A stretch of DNA of 64,000 nt from Nakamurella aerolata (GTDB lineage: Bacteria; Actinomycetota; Actinomycetes; Mycobacteriales; Nakamurellaceae), in assembly GCF_013002705.1 (NCBI RefSeq), contig NZ_JABEND010000005.1, positions 124,001 to 188,000 of the forward strand. Direction: 5' to 3'. Below the pieces are notes generated by a model. The model did not search any database. It was not told where the DNA came from and saw nothing but the letters and a program-made list of their open reading frames with translations. Made by a program: the position numbers and the translations under genes. Every line of letters begins with the position of its first letter. The first letter of the stretch is position 1. Shown piece by piece: positions 1-9,236 of the stretch.

Positions 1-3000
1 CCTGGTCGCCCTGGGCGGCGGTGCGTTGGTCGCCGGTGGCCGCGCCGGCTGCGCTGCCACCGGCGACGGACTCCATGGCGCCGGCTGCCGTCGAGTCCCC
101 GCCGGACTGCGGCGAAAGTTGTTGCGGGCCCAGCATCACCAGCGACCGGCCGAACCGGGTGTCGACTTCGGTGTTGCCGACCGGATAGAACGCGGCGAGC
201 GGGTCGGCAAGCTGGTAGTCGCTCTGCGCCAGCACCGCCTCGTCCACGACGGCAACCTCGAATTCGCTGCCTTGCACCGGTTTTCCGTTCGCGTCCTTGA
301 CGGTCACGTCGACGGTGGTCTTTCCGCCGGGCTTCACGGCCTGCTGCCTCGGCTTGGCGGTGACGGTCAGTTCGCGGCCGGCGGTGGAGACCGCAAGGTC
401 CACCCGGCCGGTCGCGTAGGCCGGCCGGTTACCGGGAGCGGTGCCGCGTGGCACGGTGCCGACCACCTCGACGTTGGCGGTCACCGCCGGCAGCAGAGCG
501 TCGGTCACCGGGACCCGCACCTGCGCCGTTCCGTCCTGCACCGTGAAGGTGTTGCTCGAGACGATGCCGTTGTGGTTCAACGTGATCAGCCCGGTTCCAG
601 CGGCGATCGGCCCCTGGACGAACAGCACCGCGGTGTCTCCTGGCCGGTACTGCTTCTTGTCCGGGATCAGGGTGAGCTGCTGCTGGTCGACCCGGGTGTC
701 GATCGAGTCGTCGCGGCCGGCCACCCAGCGGCTGACCTCGGTGCGGCTGGTGCGGCCCTTGGCGTCGGTGACGGTGGCGGTGATGCGATACTGCCCACCG
801 GCCTTCGGCCTGAAGGTGCAGTCGACCGGCTTGGCGGTGGAGCGGACGGTGCAGGTCTGCTTGTCCGACAACGTTTCGGAGGTCTCGCCGCCGGCCCAAC
901 TGCTGGTCACCTTGGCGGCCGTCACGGTGATGGCCCGCCCGGCTACAGCGGTGCCGGCGATGTCGGTGGCGATGAGGTTGACGGTGAGGGGCTGACCCCG
1001 ACCGATGAACGTCCCGTCGCCGCTGACCCCGACGTAGGCGTCGGCAGGATGCACCACAACGTCTGTGCTGTCGGCGATCTGCTGCCGGTTGACGTCGGTC
1101 ACGCTGGCTTGGGCGGTCACCGTCACCGGGTACCCGGCGGTGTCCGCACCGAGATCACCGACCTGCACGTCGAGATAGTCGCGGCCGGCGCCGTCGGTGG
1201 TTCCGCTGAAGTGTTGGACGTTGTCGTCCCTGGTGCCGCCGGGTCCGGGCGGCATCACGTCGCCGTACTGGCTGCGCGCGACGCCCTCGCTCAACCACCA
1301 CGGGCGCCAGCGGCCGAAGCTGAACTGTTGCCAACCGGGTGGGGCGTAGCTGGCCTCTGCGGTGCGCACCTGCCAGTCGACGGTGGCCTCGCCCAGCGCT
1401 CCCCCGGCGTAATAGGTGGCGTCGGCCTGTACCGCAAGGTCGCTGCCTCTGACGGCGGGAGCGGTGTCCACCCGCCGGGTGGCGACCTCGAAGGCCGGCG
1501 TCCGGAAGTCGGCGATCTGGAAGGTGTGCTCGCCGGTATCGGCGCTCTCGGCGCTGCCGGTCAGGGTGGTGGACAGCCGGGCGGCGCCGAGGTTGGCCCC
1601 CGCCGGAACGGTCACGGTTAGGTCGAAGCCGCCGGAACCATTCACCTTGGCGGTGCCCCGGCCGATGCTGACGCCGTTGCCGTCGGTGGCACTCCACCGC
1701 ACGGTGCCGGTGCCCGGAATGCTGAGTCTTGTTGCAGGGTCAGAACTTTGCTGCCGCACCCAACCCTTGACCGACACCTTCTCTCCCGGCCGGTAGGTCT
1801 GCCTGTCGTCGGTGAGGTACCACAGCAGCCGGTTCGGTTGGTCGGCGCGCCGCCATCCGATGTCGTTCCACAGGCTCGCCGGGAGCAACGCCTGCTGTTC
1901 GTCGCCGGTGGCGAGCAGGGCGGTTCCGCCGGCGTCCAGTGGGAGCCGCGCCAGTCCCTTGGCGTCGGTGGTGACGGAATCGCCGGTGGCACCGCCGGGA
2001 CCGATCAGCTGCACCTGCACCCCCGCGATCGGCTTGCCGTCGCGCAGATCGGTGACCCAGGTGGTGGCGTTGCCGGCATCGGCGACCGTGTCGACACCGA
2101 TGGTGGTGAGCTGGACCCAGCTGGCGCTCGGCCGGTTGGCGTACTTGCCGTCGCCGGTCACCGGTTCGGTCGGTTCGACCAGCACTACCGCCTGGCGCCG
2201 CTGTGCGTTGAGGTCGGCGGAGAGATCGATGGCGGTGGTGGACAACGAATCTCCCGGACGATTGACCGGCAGGGTGCGATCGGACAACTGCCGCCACGAC
2301 GTGGGCGGGGCGATGGGCGCATCGCTCTGGTTGGCCTTGACGTACCACGCCAGGTACCCGGCCCAGTCTTCGAGTTCCACCGCGTACACCCTGACTCGAA
2401 CCTGCCGGTGGATCGCCGAGGTGACGGAGATCTGCGGCTTGTCCAGCATCGGGTCGACGGTGGTGACCGGCGAGTCGAACGCCGAGAGTTGTTGCTGGGC
2501 AGCACCAATGGAGATGGTGGTGTCCACCGGCGCCGCCAGCCGCTGCCCGAAGGTGTCCTTGAGTCCGGCGTCAACGCGTATGCGGTAGGTGGTCCGCGCG
2601 GCCGTCGGACCGGTGATCACGATGCCCTGACCCGACGCGGCGACCACCGCGCCGTCCAGCTTCGGGGTGATGGCGACGGTGCCGGGATCGAAGGCTTTCT
2701 CGTCGATCGGGTTGCTGAACGTCAGTTGCAGCGATGAGCCGGGGCCACAGGTCGCCCCGCCGCAATCGGTGGTGGTCAGCTCCATCGGACCGTGGGTGGT
2801 GAACGAGAAGCGCTGTTCCGACATGGTGGGCAGCGGCCCTTCCGCGGACGGCGTACCGGGAGCGACGGTGAGCGTTGCGCTGGTGCCGACCGGCAGGTCA
2901 CGTTCGGGGACAACGGCAATGAACCGCCCAGGGGTGGCGGAGTCGATGGTTCTCGCGGCCTGGTGGTCGGCGTCGATCTCAGCCGCGGTGGCCTTCCGGA

Positions 3001-4036
3001 TCGGCCAGCTGGTATCGCCGGCGGTCAGGGACAGCTTGGGCAGCAACGTTTTCTCCTCGATCCGCTGATCGAACACGGCGACCAGCACCGGGCGCAGCGC
3101 TGTCGGCTCCTCGTCACCGGGGGTGAAGCTGGTGACGCTCGGCGGCGGTGTGCTGAACCTGGCGGTGACGGGCTTGGCGAGCGCGTTGCCGGATTGGGAC
3201 CGGGTGCCGACCGGGATGGTGACGGTGTAGTCGGTCGCCATCGGCAGTCGGTCGACGGGCGCCTTCTTGCTGCCGGTCTCTGCGACGAAACGCAGTGTGC
3301 TGGTACCGATCCACTCCCACCGCCCGGGCACGTCGGGGCTGAGCCGCGCCGGGACCGGCAGATCCTTCAGTTGCCCGACGGTGGTGACCGGGACCATCGG
3401 CTGGCTGAAGGTGATGGACAGGTTGGGGGCGATCGCGACCTTGCCCTCAGGTTGAATGCGGAGCACGGTGAGCGGCCCGCCGGGAGTGCCCGCCGGCTTC
3501 TGCGGCGGGTTCTGGCTGGCGGCTGCCGAGGGGAACCGCTGGTTGTTCTGCTGGGTGCTTTCCGGCTTCTTGATGGTCTGCGCGGGCCAGCGGTACGGGC
3601 TGCCGCCGGTCGCCGTCGGCGTCCACGCGGGGAGCCGGCCGAGCAGCCGGCCAAGGGTTTGCTGATCGAGCGGGGTGCCGTCGGCCACCGGCGTTTCGGC
3701 GGCCGGAGTGGCAGGGCCGGACCCGGCCGACAACCGCAGCCCCGCGGGCAATACCCGACCCTGGCCGGGGGTCGCGTTCCCGCCGCCAGGCTCGGTCGTG
3801 GCGCCGGAACCGCTGCCGGGTCCGGAACCGGGCGCCGACGGCTCATTCTCGCCGCTGGATGCGCCGGCCGGGCCCGGACGGCCCGCCGGGTTCGACCCGC
3901 CGCCGGTAACGACGACCGTCGTCACCAGCACGATCAGCGCGAGCGCTGCGGCGCCGAGCACCCACCACCGGCGGTGTCGCCGCAGCGAACCGCGCACTCC
4001 ACCCGCTGCCCGCTGATTCGTTCCGAGGTTGCTCAT
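1..4036 (-). CDS. Alpha-2-macroglobulin family protein, 3' end outside window
   Basis: About 1345 N-terminal residues are present and the frame is open from the ATG at 4036 to the window edge. The start is preceded by GGAGGAACG. Residues 1-23 are basic, followed by one hydrophobic helix (about 24-45) without a lipobox, so the protein is probably anchored by its N-terminus with the rest outside. A Gly/Ser/Pro-rich linker leads into beta-rich repeats. Family landmarks are YRPGEKVSVKG (about residue 745), YRPGDTAVLFVQG (about 1130) and VAVVDEAVLA (about 1260), which match macroglobulin-type domains of the large bacterial family COG2373. Members are thought to trap proteases at the cell surface. 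Whether this one has the CxEQ thioester cannot be seen, because that part lies beyond base 1. The family call is firm; the role is inferred. Confidence 0.85.
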   Translation of the reverse strand, partial: MSNLGTNQRAAGGVRGSLRRHRRWWVLGAAALALIVLVTTVVVTGGGSNPAGRPGPAGASSGENEPSAPGSGPGSGSGATTEPGGGNATPGQGRVLPAGLRLSAGSGPATPAAETPVADGTPLDQQTLGRLLGRLPAWTPTATGGSPYRWPAQTIKKPESTQQNNQRFPSAAASQNPPQKPAGTPGGPLTVLRIQPEGKVAIAPNLSITFSQPMVPVTTVGQLKDLPVPARLSPDVPGRWEWIGTSTLRFVAETGSKKAPVDRLPMATDYTVTIPVGTRSQSGNALAKPVTARFSTPPPSVTSFTPGDEEPTALRPVLVAVFDQRIEEKTLLPKLSLTAGDTSWPIRKATAAEIDADHQAARTIDSATPGRFIAVVPERDLPVGTSATLTVAPGTPSAEGPLPTMSEQRFSFTTHGPMELTTTDCGGATCGPGSSLQLTFSNPIDEKAFDPGTVAITPKLDGAVVAASGQGIVITGPTAARTTYRIRVDAGLKDTFGQRLAAPVDTTISIGAAQQQLSAFDSPVTTVDPMLDKPQISVTSAIHRQVRVRVYAVELEDWAGYLAWYVKANQSDAPIAPPTSWRQLSDRTLPVNRPGDSLSTTAIDLSADLNAQRRQAVVLVEPTEPVTGDGKYANRPSASWVQLTTIGVDTVADAGNATTWVTDLRDGKPIAGVQVQLIGPGGATGDSVTTDAKGLARLPLDAGGTALLATGDEQQALLPASLWNDIGWRRADQPNRLLWYLTDDRQTYRPGEKVSVKGWVRQQSSDPATRLSIPGTGTVRWSATDGNGVSIGRGTAKVNGSGGFDLTVTVPAGANLGAARLSTTLTGSAESADTGEHTFQIADFRTPAFEVATRRVDTAPAVRGSDLAVQADATYYAGGALGEATVDWQVRTAEASYAPPGWQQFSFGRWRPWWLSEGVARSQYGDVMPPGPGGTRDDNVQHFSGTTDGAGRDYLDVQVGDLGADTAGYPVTVTAQASVTDVNRQQIADSTDVVVHPADAYVGVSGDGTFIGRGQPLTVNLIATDIAGTAVAGRAITVTAAKVTSSWAGGETSETLSDKQTCTVRSTAKPVDCTFRPKAGGQYRITATVTDAKGRTSRTEVSRWVAGRDDSIDTRVDQQQLTLIPDKKQYRPGDTAVLFVQGPIAAGTGLITLNHNGIVSSNTFTVQDGTAQVRVPVTDALLPAVTANVEVVGTVPRGTAPGNRPAYATGRVDLAVSTAGRELTVTAKPRQQAVKPGGKTTVDVTVKDANGKPVQGSEFEVAVVDEAVLAQSDYQLADPLAAFYPVGNTEVDTRFGRSLVMLGPQQLSPQSGGDSTAAGAMESVAGGSAAGAATGDQRTAAQGDQ

Positions 4037-4435
4037 CGTTCCTCCCGAAGCCGCCGCCGACCCGCAACAACCGGGTGCTGCGGACTGGACGGCGCCCGGC
4101 TCGCTTTGGTTGCACGGGCTTGTCCGAATCGCGACTGTAGGTCTGGGCTCGTGGTCCGGGCTGTTGGTCCGGGCTGTTGGTCCGGGACGCCGGTGCGGTT
4201 GCCGGCACCGGTACGGTGACCTGCGTGAGTTCTCCGATCTCAGACAGAGCAGGGCTGCCGGCATAGCCGGTGGCCCGATGCCCGCACGCTGAGCAGTCCC
4301 TCCCTGTTTTTGCCGGTGACAGCCCGCTGGTGATCACACCGCGGAACCCGCTCAGCCGTCACTGTTGTGCATCCGAGTCCCGGTGTTGCCGGTGCGCGTT
4401 TTCCGCCCACCCGCTTGCCCACCGGAGGTTCTCGC
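4037..4435. other. Intergenic region between divergent genes, with a short tandem repeat
   Basis: These 399 bases separate the alpha-2-macroglobulin gene (minus) from the MFS gene (plus) and should carry both promoters. A 13-base unit, GGTCCGGGCTGTT, occurs at 4153-4165 and 4166-4178 and again in part at 4179-4186. Reading frames here have no recognisable protein content. I could not assign -35/-10 boxes. Confidence 0.5.
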
Positions 4436-5573
4436 ATGCCTGTGTTGTTGTATCTGCTCGCCGTCGCGGTGTTCGCGCAGGGCACCTCGGAGTTCGTTCT
4501 CGCCGGGCTTTTGCCCGGCATCGCCGCCGATCTGAAGGTGTCGCCGGCCAGCGCCGGGCTGCTCACTTCGGCTTTCGCGCTCGGCATGGTGGTCGGCGCG
4601 CCGGCGCTGGCGGTGCTGGCGGTGCTGGCGCGCCGACTACCGCCGCGCTGGACGCTTGCCGGTTTTCTTGCCACCTTCATTGCCGCGCATGTGGTCGGCG
4701 CGCTCACCGGCAGCTTCGCGGTGCTGCTGGCCACCAGAGTGCTGGCCGCCGTGGCCAACGCCGGGTTCCTGGCCGTCACCCCTGTCGACGGTGGTCACGC
4801 TGGTGCCGGCGCAGCGACAGGCGCGGGCGCTGGCCGTGATCCTCGGCGGGACGACGCTGGCGCTGATCGCCGGGGTGCCGGCCGGCGCGGCACTGGGGTC
4901 GCTGTGGGGTTGGCGCTCGGCAATGTGGGCAATCGCGGCGATCAGCATCGGCCCCTTGATAGCCGTGGTGCTGACCATGCCGCGCCGATCGTCCAGCGCG
5001 GCAACGGTTTCCGCACCGTTGACCGGCGAGCTGACGGTGCTGCGCCACGGTTCGCTGCGCAGCGCGCTGCTGCTGGCGGTGCTGGTGAACGCCGCCACCT
5101 TCGGCACCTTCACCTATCTCGCGGCGATCGCCACCGGGCCGGCCGCCGTGCCGGAGCCGGCCGTCGCGGCACTGCTGGCGCTGTTCGGGTTGGGAGCTTT
5201 TGCCGGGGTGACGCTGGCCGGGCGCTGGGCCCACAGTCACTGGCGCCGTTTGCTGGCACTCTGCCTGCCGCTGACGGCCGGCGGTTGGCTGCTACTCGCG
5301 GCCGGCGCCGGCCAGGCCTGGGTGTTGTGGACGCTGGCGTTGCTGCTCGGCGGATTGTCGTTTGCGTTGGGCAGCACCATGATTGCCCGCATCATGGCGT
5401 CCGCGCACGGCGCGCCGACGCTGAGCGGGGCGTTCTCGACGGTGGCGTTGAACCTCGGCGCGGTGCTGGGGCCGATCGTGGCCGGGGTGGCCTTCGAGCG
5501 GCTCGGAGCAGCAGGGCCGCCGTTGGTCAGTGCCGGTTTGGTGCTCGGCGCGCTGGCCCTGAGCCGCCGGTAG
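4436..5573 (+). pseudogene. Chloramphenicol-type MFS efflux gene with a frameshift
   Basis: The start ATG at 4436 follows ACCGGAGG. The N-terminal half (MPVLLYLLAVAVFAQGTSEF...) and the C-terminal half match the Cmx/CmlR chloramphenicol-resistance branch of DHA1 MFS transporters. They lie in different frames. Reading runs normally to about 4778 (…AGFLAV) and then resumes in another frame at LSTVVTLVPAQRQARAL, through to the stop at 5571-5573. The switch maps to the run ACCCC at 4778-4782; one C fewer would restore a single protein of about 378 residues with 12 predicted helices. Beyond the shift both halves look intact, with no other stop. This is either a recent pseudogene or a one-base assembly error. 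Its 3' end overlaps the convergent YjbR gene by about 47 bases. Confidence 0.8.
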
Positions 5574-5952
5574 GTGCCTGCGGACCGGCCGGGCGTTGCA
5601 CCTGCTCGGCCAGCCGGCGCGGCGCCAGCAGCAGGTAGGAGTCGGTGAGCAGCTCGCCGAGCTCGCCCCAGTCGGTGTCGGCGTCGAGCAGCAGGCCGAC
5701 GACGTTGCTGCCCCAGCCGGCCCGGAAGTACGGCTCCCCCATGTGTTCCAGCGCCAGCACCTCGTCCGGCTCGGCGCGGAAGGTGATCCTGATCCGTCCG
5801 TCCTCGCCGCCGAAGACGTGACAAACGGTGCTGGAGGCGACCCGCCAGCGCACCCCGACCCAGGCGTCCTGCTCGCGGCATTCCGGCAGTGCCCGGCACA
5901 TCGCGCGCACCCGCCGCAACACCGCTACCGGAACATCGGGGCGCTCAGCCAT
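5527..5952 (-). CDS. MmcQ/YjbR family protein
   Basis: A 141-residue protein with the YjbR-like fold. It opens with a helix (VAVLRRVRAMCRALPEC), then a beta-rich middle containing WRVASSTVCHVFGG and the typical acidic/aromatic end with GWGSNVVGLLLD and LLTDSYLLLAP. The family resembles bacterial DNA-binding wing folds, but its biochemical role is not established. I chose MAERPD at 5952; an in-frame ATG at 5961 is possible and neither has a clear ribosome site. The C-terminal tail overlaps the end of the convergent MFS gene. Confidence 0.75.
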   Translation of the reverse strand: MAERPDVPVAVLRRVRAMCRALPECREQDAWVGVRWRVASSTVCHVFGGEDGRIRITFRAEPDEVLALEHMGEPYFRAGWGSNVVGLLLDADTDWGELGELLTDSYLLLAPRRLAEQVQRPAGPQAPTGGSGPARRAPNRH

Positions 5953-6019
5953 GGCCTGCACTCTGCCAGCCGCCGCCGACAGCGCGTCGGGTGCGGCCGG
6001 CCGCCGCGGTCAGTGGGAG

Positions 6020-7078
6020 TTAGTGGGAGTCGGTGGCGGTGCCGGCGGGCGGTTGGCCGGGTTCCCGCGCCGTCACATCGTGCCGCGCCGCATCGTCGGC
6101 GGCTGCCTTGTCGGCCGCTGCTGGCTTCGCAGGTGCGGCGGCCTGCTTGTGTTCCTTGCGGCGGGTGATCGCATTGCGGATCGGCGTCACGATGAGCACA
6201 ACGATGCTGCCGACGATGAAGCCGAGAATGGCCGAGCAGAGGGTGTTGACGATCCAGCCGAGAATGCCGCCGACACCGGCGATTCCGGCGACCGGCTCCT
6301 CGATGTGGTGCACCAGGTCGTACGGCGCGCTGAAGCCGAGGTCGTCCATGCCGACCAGCAGGATGTGCCCGCCGACCCACAGCATCGCGACCACGCCGAC
6401 GACCGAAAGCACATTCAGCACCTTGGGCATCGCGGCGACAAGGCCGCGGCCGAACTTCTGCCAGAACGGCGACTCGCTCTGGGCCAGCTTCAGGCCGCCG
6501 TCGTCCATCTTCACGATCAGGCCGACAACGCCGTAGACCAGCAGGGTGATCACCACGGCGACCACCAGCAGCACCACCAGCCGCAGGAAGAACGGCTCGG
6601 AGGTGACCTCGTTCAGCGAGATCACCATGATCTCGGTGGAAAGGATGAAGTCGGTACGGGTGGCGTTGGTGACCACCTGCTGCTCGTCGACCGGGCCGGT
6701 TTCCTCCGCGTGCTTGGCGTGGCCGAGCAGCTTCTCCCAGATTTTCTCGGCACCCTCGTAGCAGAGGAAGGTGGCGCCCAGCATCAGCAGCGGGGTGACG
6801 GCCCACTCGGCGAACTGGCTGAGCAGCATGATCGCCGGCAAAATGAAAATGATCTTGTTCCGCAGCGAGCCGACGGCGATCTTCTTGATGATCGGCAACT
6901 CGCGCTCGGCCGCGATGCCCTGCACGTAGCGCGGCGTCACCGCGGTGTCGTCGACGACGACGCCCACTGCCTTCGCGCTGGCCCGCGCGGCGGCGGCACC
7001 GACGTCATCGATGGACGCGGCGGCGGCCTTCGCCAGCACCGCGACGTCGTCCAGCAAGGCAAAAAGTCCACTCGCCAT
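6020..7078 (-). CDS. DUF808 (YedI-like) integral membrane protein
   Basis: A 352-residue polytopic membrane protein. The opening MASGLFALLDDVAVLAKAA and the block DDTAVTPRYVQGI are signatures of the DUF808/YedI family. Several hydrophobic segments follow (for example VVLLVVAVVITLLVYGVVGL and GWIVNTLCSAILGFIVGSIV), then an Ala/Lys-rich hydrophilic tail. The start at 7078 has AGGAG 12 bases upstream; an upstream in-frame extension has no domain content. The family has no established function. The gene stands alone, downstream of the HxlR gene and a long inverted repeat. Confidence 0.85.
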   Translation of the reverse strand: MASGLFALLDDVAVLAKAAAASIDDVGAAAARASAKAVGVVVDDTAVTPRYVQGIAAERELPIIKKIAVGSLRNKIIFILPAIMLLSQFAEWAVTPLLMLGATFLCYEGAEKIWEKLLGHAKHAEETGPVDEQQVVTNATRTDFILSTEIMVISLNEVTSEPFFLRLVVLLVVAVVITLLVYGVVGLIVKMDDGGLKLAQSESPFWQKFGRGLVAAMPKVLNVLSVVGVVAMLWVGGHILLVGMDDLGFSAPYDLVHHIEEPVAGIAGVGGILGWIVNTLCSAILGFIVGSIVVLIVTPIRNAITRRKEHKQAAAPAKPAAADKAAADDAARHDVTAREPGQPPAGTATDSH

Positions 7079-7222
7079 CGCGCCATTCACTCCTGTCAGC
7101 GTGGGCAGGTGCCACGTCGCGTACCTGGGCTGAGTGTAGTGAGTGTAGTGATCTTGGCGCCTGCCCAAGCCGGCCGCGAGGCACGCCCCGTCCCCCATGC
7201 TTGGGCACCGCGCCGGGCGCGC

Positions 7223-7296
7223 ATCACAGCTGAGTTTTCGCATCACAGCTCGAGTAGTCAGCCACCACAGCTGTGATGTGCAAACTCAGCTGTGAT
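7223..7296. repeat. 28-bp inverted repeat with internal direct repeats
   Basis: Arms at 7223-7250 and 7269-7296 are complementary over 28 bases with two mismatches, around an 18-base loop. Each arm holds two copies of ATCACAGCT. The element lies 16 bases past the stop of the HxlR gene and about 145 bases upstream of the DUF808 start, both on the minus strand. It is more AT-rich than its surroundings and has no T-run. It could be a transcript-end hairpin, a tandem regulator site or a repeat element. Confidence 0.8.
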
Positions 7297-7311
7297 CCCG
7301 ATCTGGGCGGT

Positions 7312-7683
7312 TCACCCAGTACGGTGCTGGCCGATCTCGCCGGCGTGCGCCTTGATCCACTCGAAGACGTTGTTCAACGGTTCGGCGGCGCTGCTGCCCA
7401 GCGGCGTCAGGGTGTAACTGACGGCGGGCGGAACGGTGGGCGTGACGTGGCGTTCGACCATGCCGTTGCCGGTCAGAATGCGCAGGGTCTGGGCGAGCAT
7501 CTTCTCGCTGACGCCGTTGATCCGGTCGCGTAGCTGGAAGAACCTGTGCTCGCCGTCGCGCAGGGCGACCAGGACCAGAAAGCCCCATCGGCTGGTGAGC
7601 TGATCGAGCACCACCCGGCCGTAACAGTCTCCGGCAAAGGCGTCGGGTGAAGCATCGATTTTCGCGGTATCCGTCCCCGTCAT
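7312..7683 (-). CDS. HxlR-family winged-helix regulator
   Basis: A 123-residue protein. Family features are CYGRVVLDQLTSRWGFLVLV at the start of the winged helix, RFFQLRDRINGVSEKMLAQT as the recognition helix and MVERHVTPTVPPAVSYTLT as the wing. It is transcribed away from an MFS pump gene that starts 122 bases off, so it probably controls that pump and itself, a common arrangement for HxlR proteins. The effector is unknown; no conserved redox cysteine pair is present. Confidence 0.88.
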   Translation of the reverse strand: MTGTDTAKIDASPDAFAGDCYGRVVLDQLTSRWGFLVLVALRDGEHRFFQLRDRINGVSEKMLAQTLRILTGNGMVERHVTPTVPPAVSYTLTPLGSSAAEPLNNVFEWIKAHAGEIGQHRTG

Positions 7684-7805
7684 GTTCTGTCCCGTTCTAT
7701 CTGTGCTGCCCGCCGTGGTGTCACGTGTCGGCCTTACCTACAGGTTCGGACCGGAGCGCAAAGTGCGTACTTCCCGATCGTAAGCTGCTTTCCTACGGTA
7801 ATTCC

Positions 7806-9236
7806 ATGGCTCGTTCCGCTCTCGACATCACCGAGACTCACCCGCCGGCCACCGCGCCGAGCGACCGCGCCGTCACCGGTGCACTTGCGTTCGCCGTCTT
7901 CGGGTACGCGCTCGCCCAGACGCTGGTGGTGCCGGCGCTGGCACCGATCCAGGCCGATCTACGGGCGTCACCGGCGATTGGCGCGTGGGTGCTGTCCGCC
8001 TTCCTGCTCGCCGGCGCGGTGCTCAGCCCCATCGTCGGCGCACTCGGCGACGGCCGCGGCCCGCGCAACGTCCTGGTTGTCACCCTCGGCGTCTTCGCGG
8101 TGGGCTCGGTCGCGGCGGTGATCGCGCCGACCATCGAGGTCCTCATCGCGGCGCGGATCGTGCAGGGGGTGTCGCTGGCGATTCTTCCGCTGTCGTTCGC
8201 CGTGGTCCGCCGAGTCGTTTCGGGGGCCAGGCAAACCTCGGCGGCGGCGGTGTTGGCGGGGATCGGCGGCGCGGGCGCCGGGGTCGGGCTGGTGATCGGT
8301 GGCCTGCTCACCGACCTGCTGAGTTGGCACGCGCTGTTCGGTCTCGGCGCCATCTTGGCCGCACTCGCCGGCGGCATCGTCCTTGCGGTGGTTCCGACCG
8401 ACCCCACCGCCGGGCGAACGGGTGGTCACTTCGACCTGCTCGGTGCGGTGATGCTGACCATCGGCCTCACCACCATCCTCGTCGGCCTGACGCAAGGCAC
8501 GAGCTGGGGGTGGACGTCGGTCTGGGTGTGGCTGATCGTCGCGGCCGGTCTCGCGGTGCTGGTGTTGCTGGGTCTCGTCGAGCGCCGGCGCTCCCGTCCG
8601 CTGCTGGACGTTGCCGAGCTTGCCGACCCTGGCCTGGTGGCCACCCACCTCACCGCGCTGCTGATCGGCGCCGTGTCGTATCCGTTCTATCTGCTGCTGC
8701 CGCTCTGGGCGCAGGCCGGCGACGGATCGGCGCCGAACCAGGTGGGGTTCGGCGGCAGCATCACCCTGGCCGGGCTGATTCTGTTGCCCGGCGCGCTCAC
8801 CCTGCTGTTGGGCAGCGCCCTGACCACCAAGCTCGCCGCCCGCACCGGACCTCGCACCCCGTTAGTTGCCGGATTTGGTCTGATCGCCGTGGCGACGCTG
8901 GCATTGGCCGGCTGGCACCAGCACATCTGGCAACACGTCGTCTGCTATGCGGTGGTCGGACTCGGCACCGGCTTCGTCTTCGCCAGTCAGCCCCGGCTGA
9001 TCAGCGTGCACGTCCCGGTGCGCCGCACCGGAGCGGCCAACGGATTCAACAACATCGCCCGCAGTGTCGGCAGCATTCTCACCACCCAGATCACCGCTGC
9101 CATCGTCGCCGCCACCACCAGCGCGACCGTGCCGGTCACCGACGCCACGCTGTCCATCGGGCTGGCGCTCACTGCCGGACTGTGCCTGCTGGGACTGGTC
9201 GCTGCCACGTTCACCACCAAGGGAGCTCAGCAATGA
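7806..9236 (+). CDS. MFS drug transporter, DHA2-like
   Basis: A 476-residue membrane protein with about 14 predicted helices. It has the motif-A-like loop GALGDGRGPRNVLV and the RIVQGVSLAILPLSFAVVRR segment typical of DHA2 proton-driven multidrug exporters. The substrate cannot be read from sequence. It is divergent from the HxlR gene and overlaps the downstream DUF1684 gene by ATGA, so the two are translationally coupled. I chose the ATG at 7806 because the open frame upstream runs through the divergent promoter and HxlR coding region. Confidence 0.88.
   Translation: MARSALDITETHPPATAPSDRAVTGALAFAVFGYALAQTLVVPALAPIQADLRASPAIGAWVLSAFLLAGAVLSPIVGALGDGRGPRNVLVVTLGVFAVGSVAAVIAPTIEVLIAARIVQGVSLAILPLSFAVVRRVVSGARQTSAAAVLAGIGGAGAGVGLVIGGLLTDLLSWHALFGLGAILAALAGGIVLAVVPTDPTAGRTGGHFDLLGAVMLTIGLTTILVGLTQGTSWGWTSVWVWLIVAAGLAVLVLLGLVERRRSRPLLDVAELADPGLVATHLTALLIGAVSYPFYLLLPLWAQAGDGSAPNQVGFGGSITLAGLILLPGALTLLLGSALTTKLAARTGPRTPLVAGFGLIAVATLALAGWHQHIWQHVVCYAVVGLGTGFVFASQPRLISVHVPVRRTGAANGFNNIARSVGSILTTQITAAIVAATTSATVPVTDATLSIGLALTAGLCLLGLVAATFTTKGAQQ

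Noticed and set aside
26-4219. Long plus-strand open frames opposite the macroglobulin gene
   Set aside because: They are GC-skewed shadows, rich in Arg/Gly/Ala without domain content, while the minus frame encodes a coherent macroglobulin protein.
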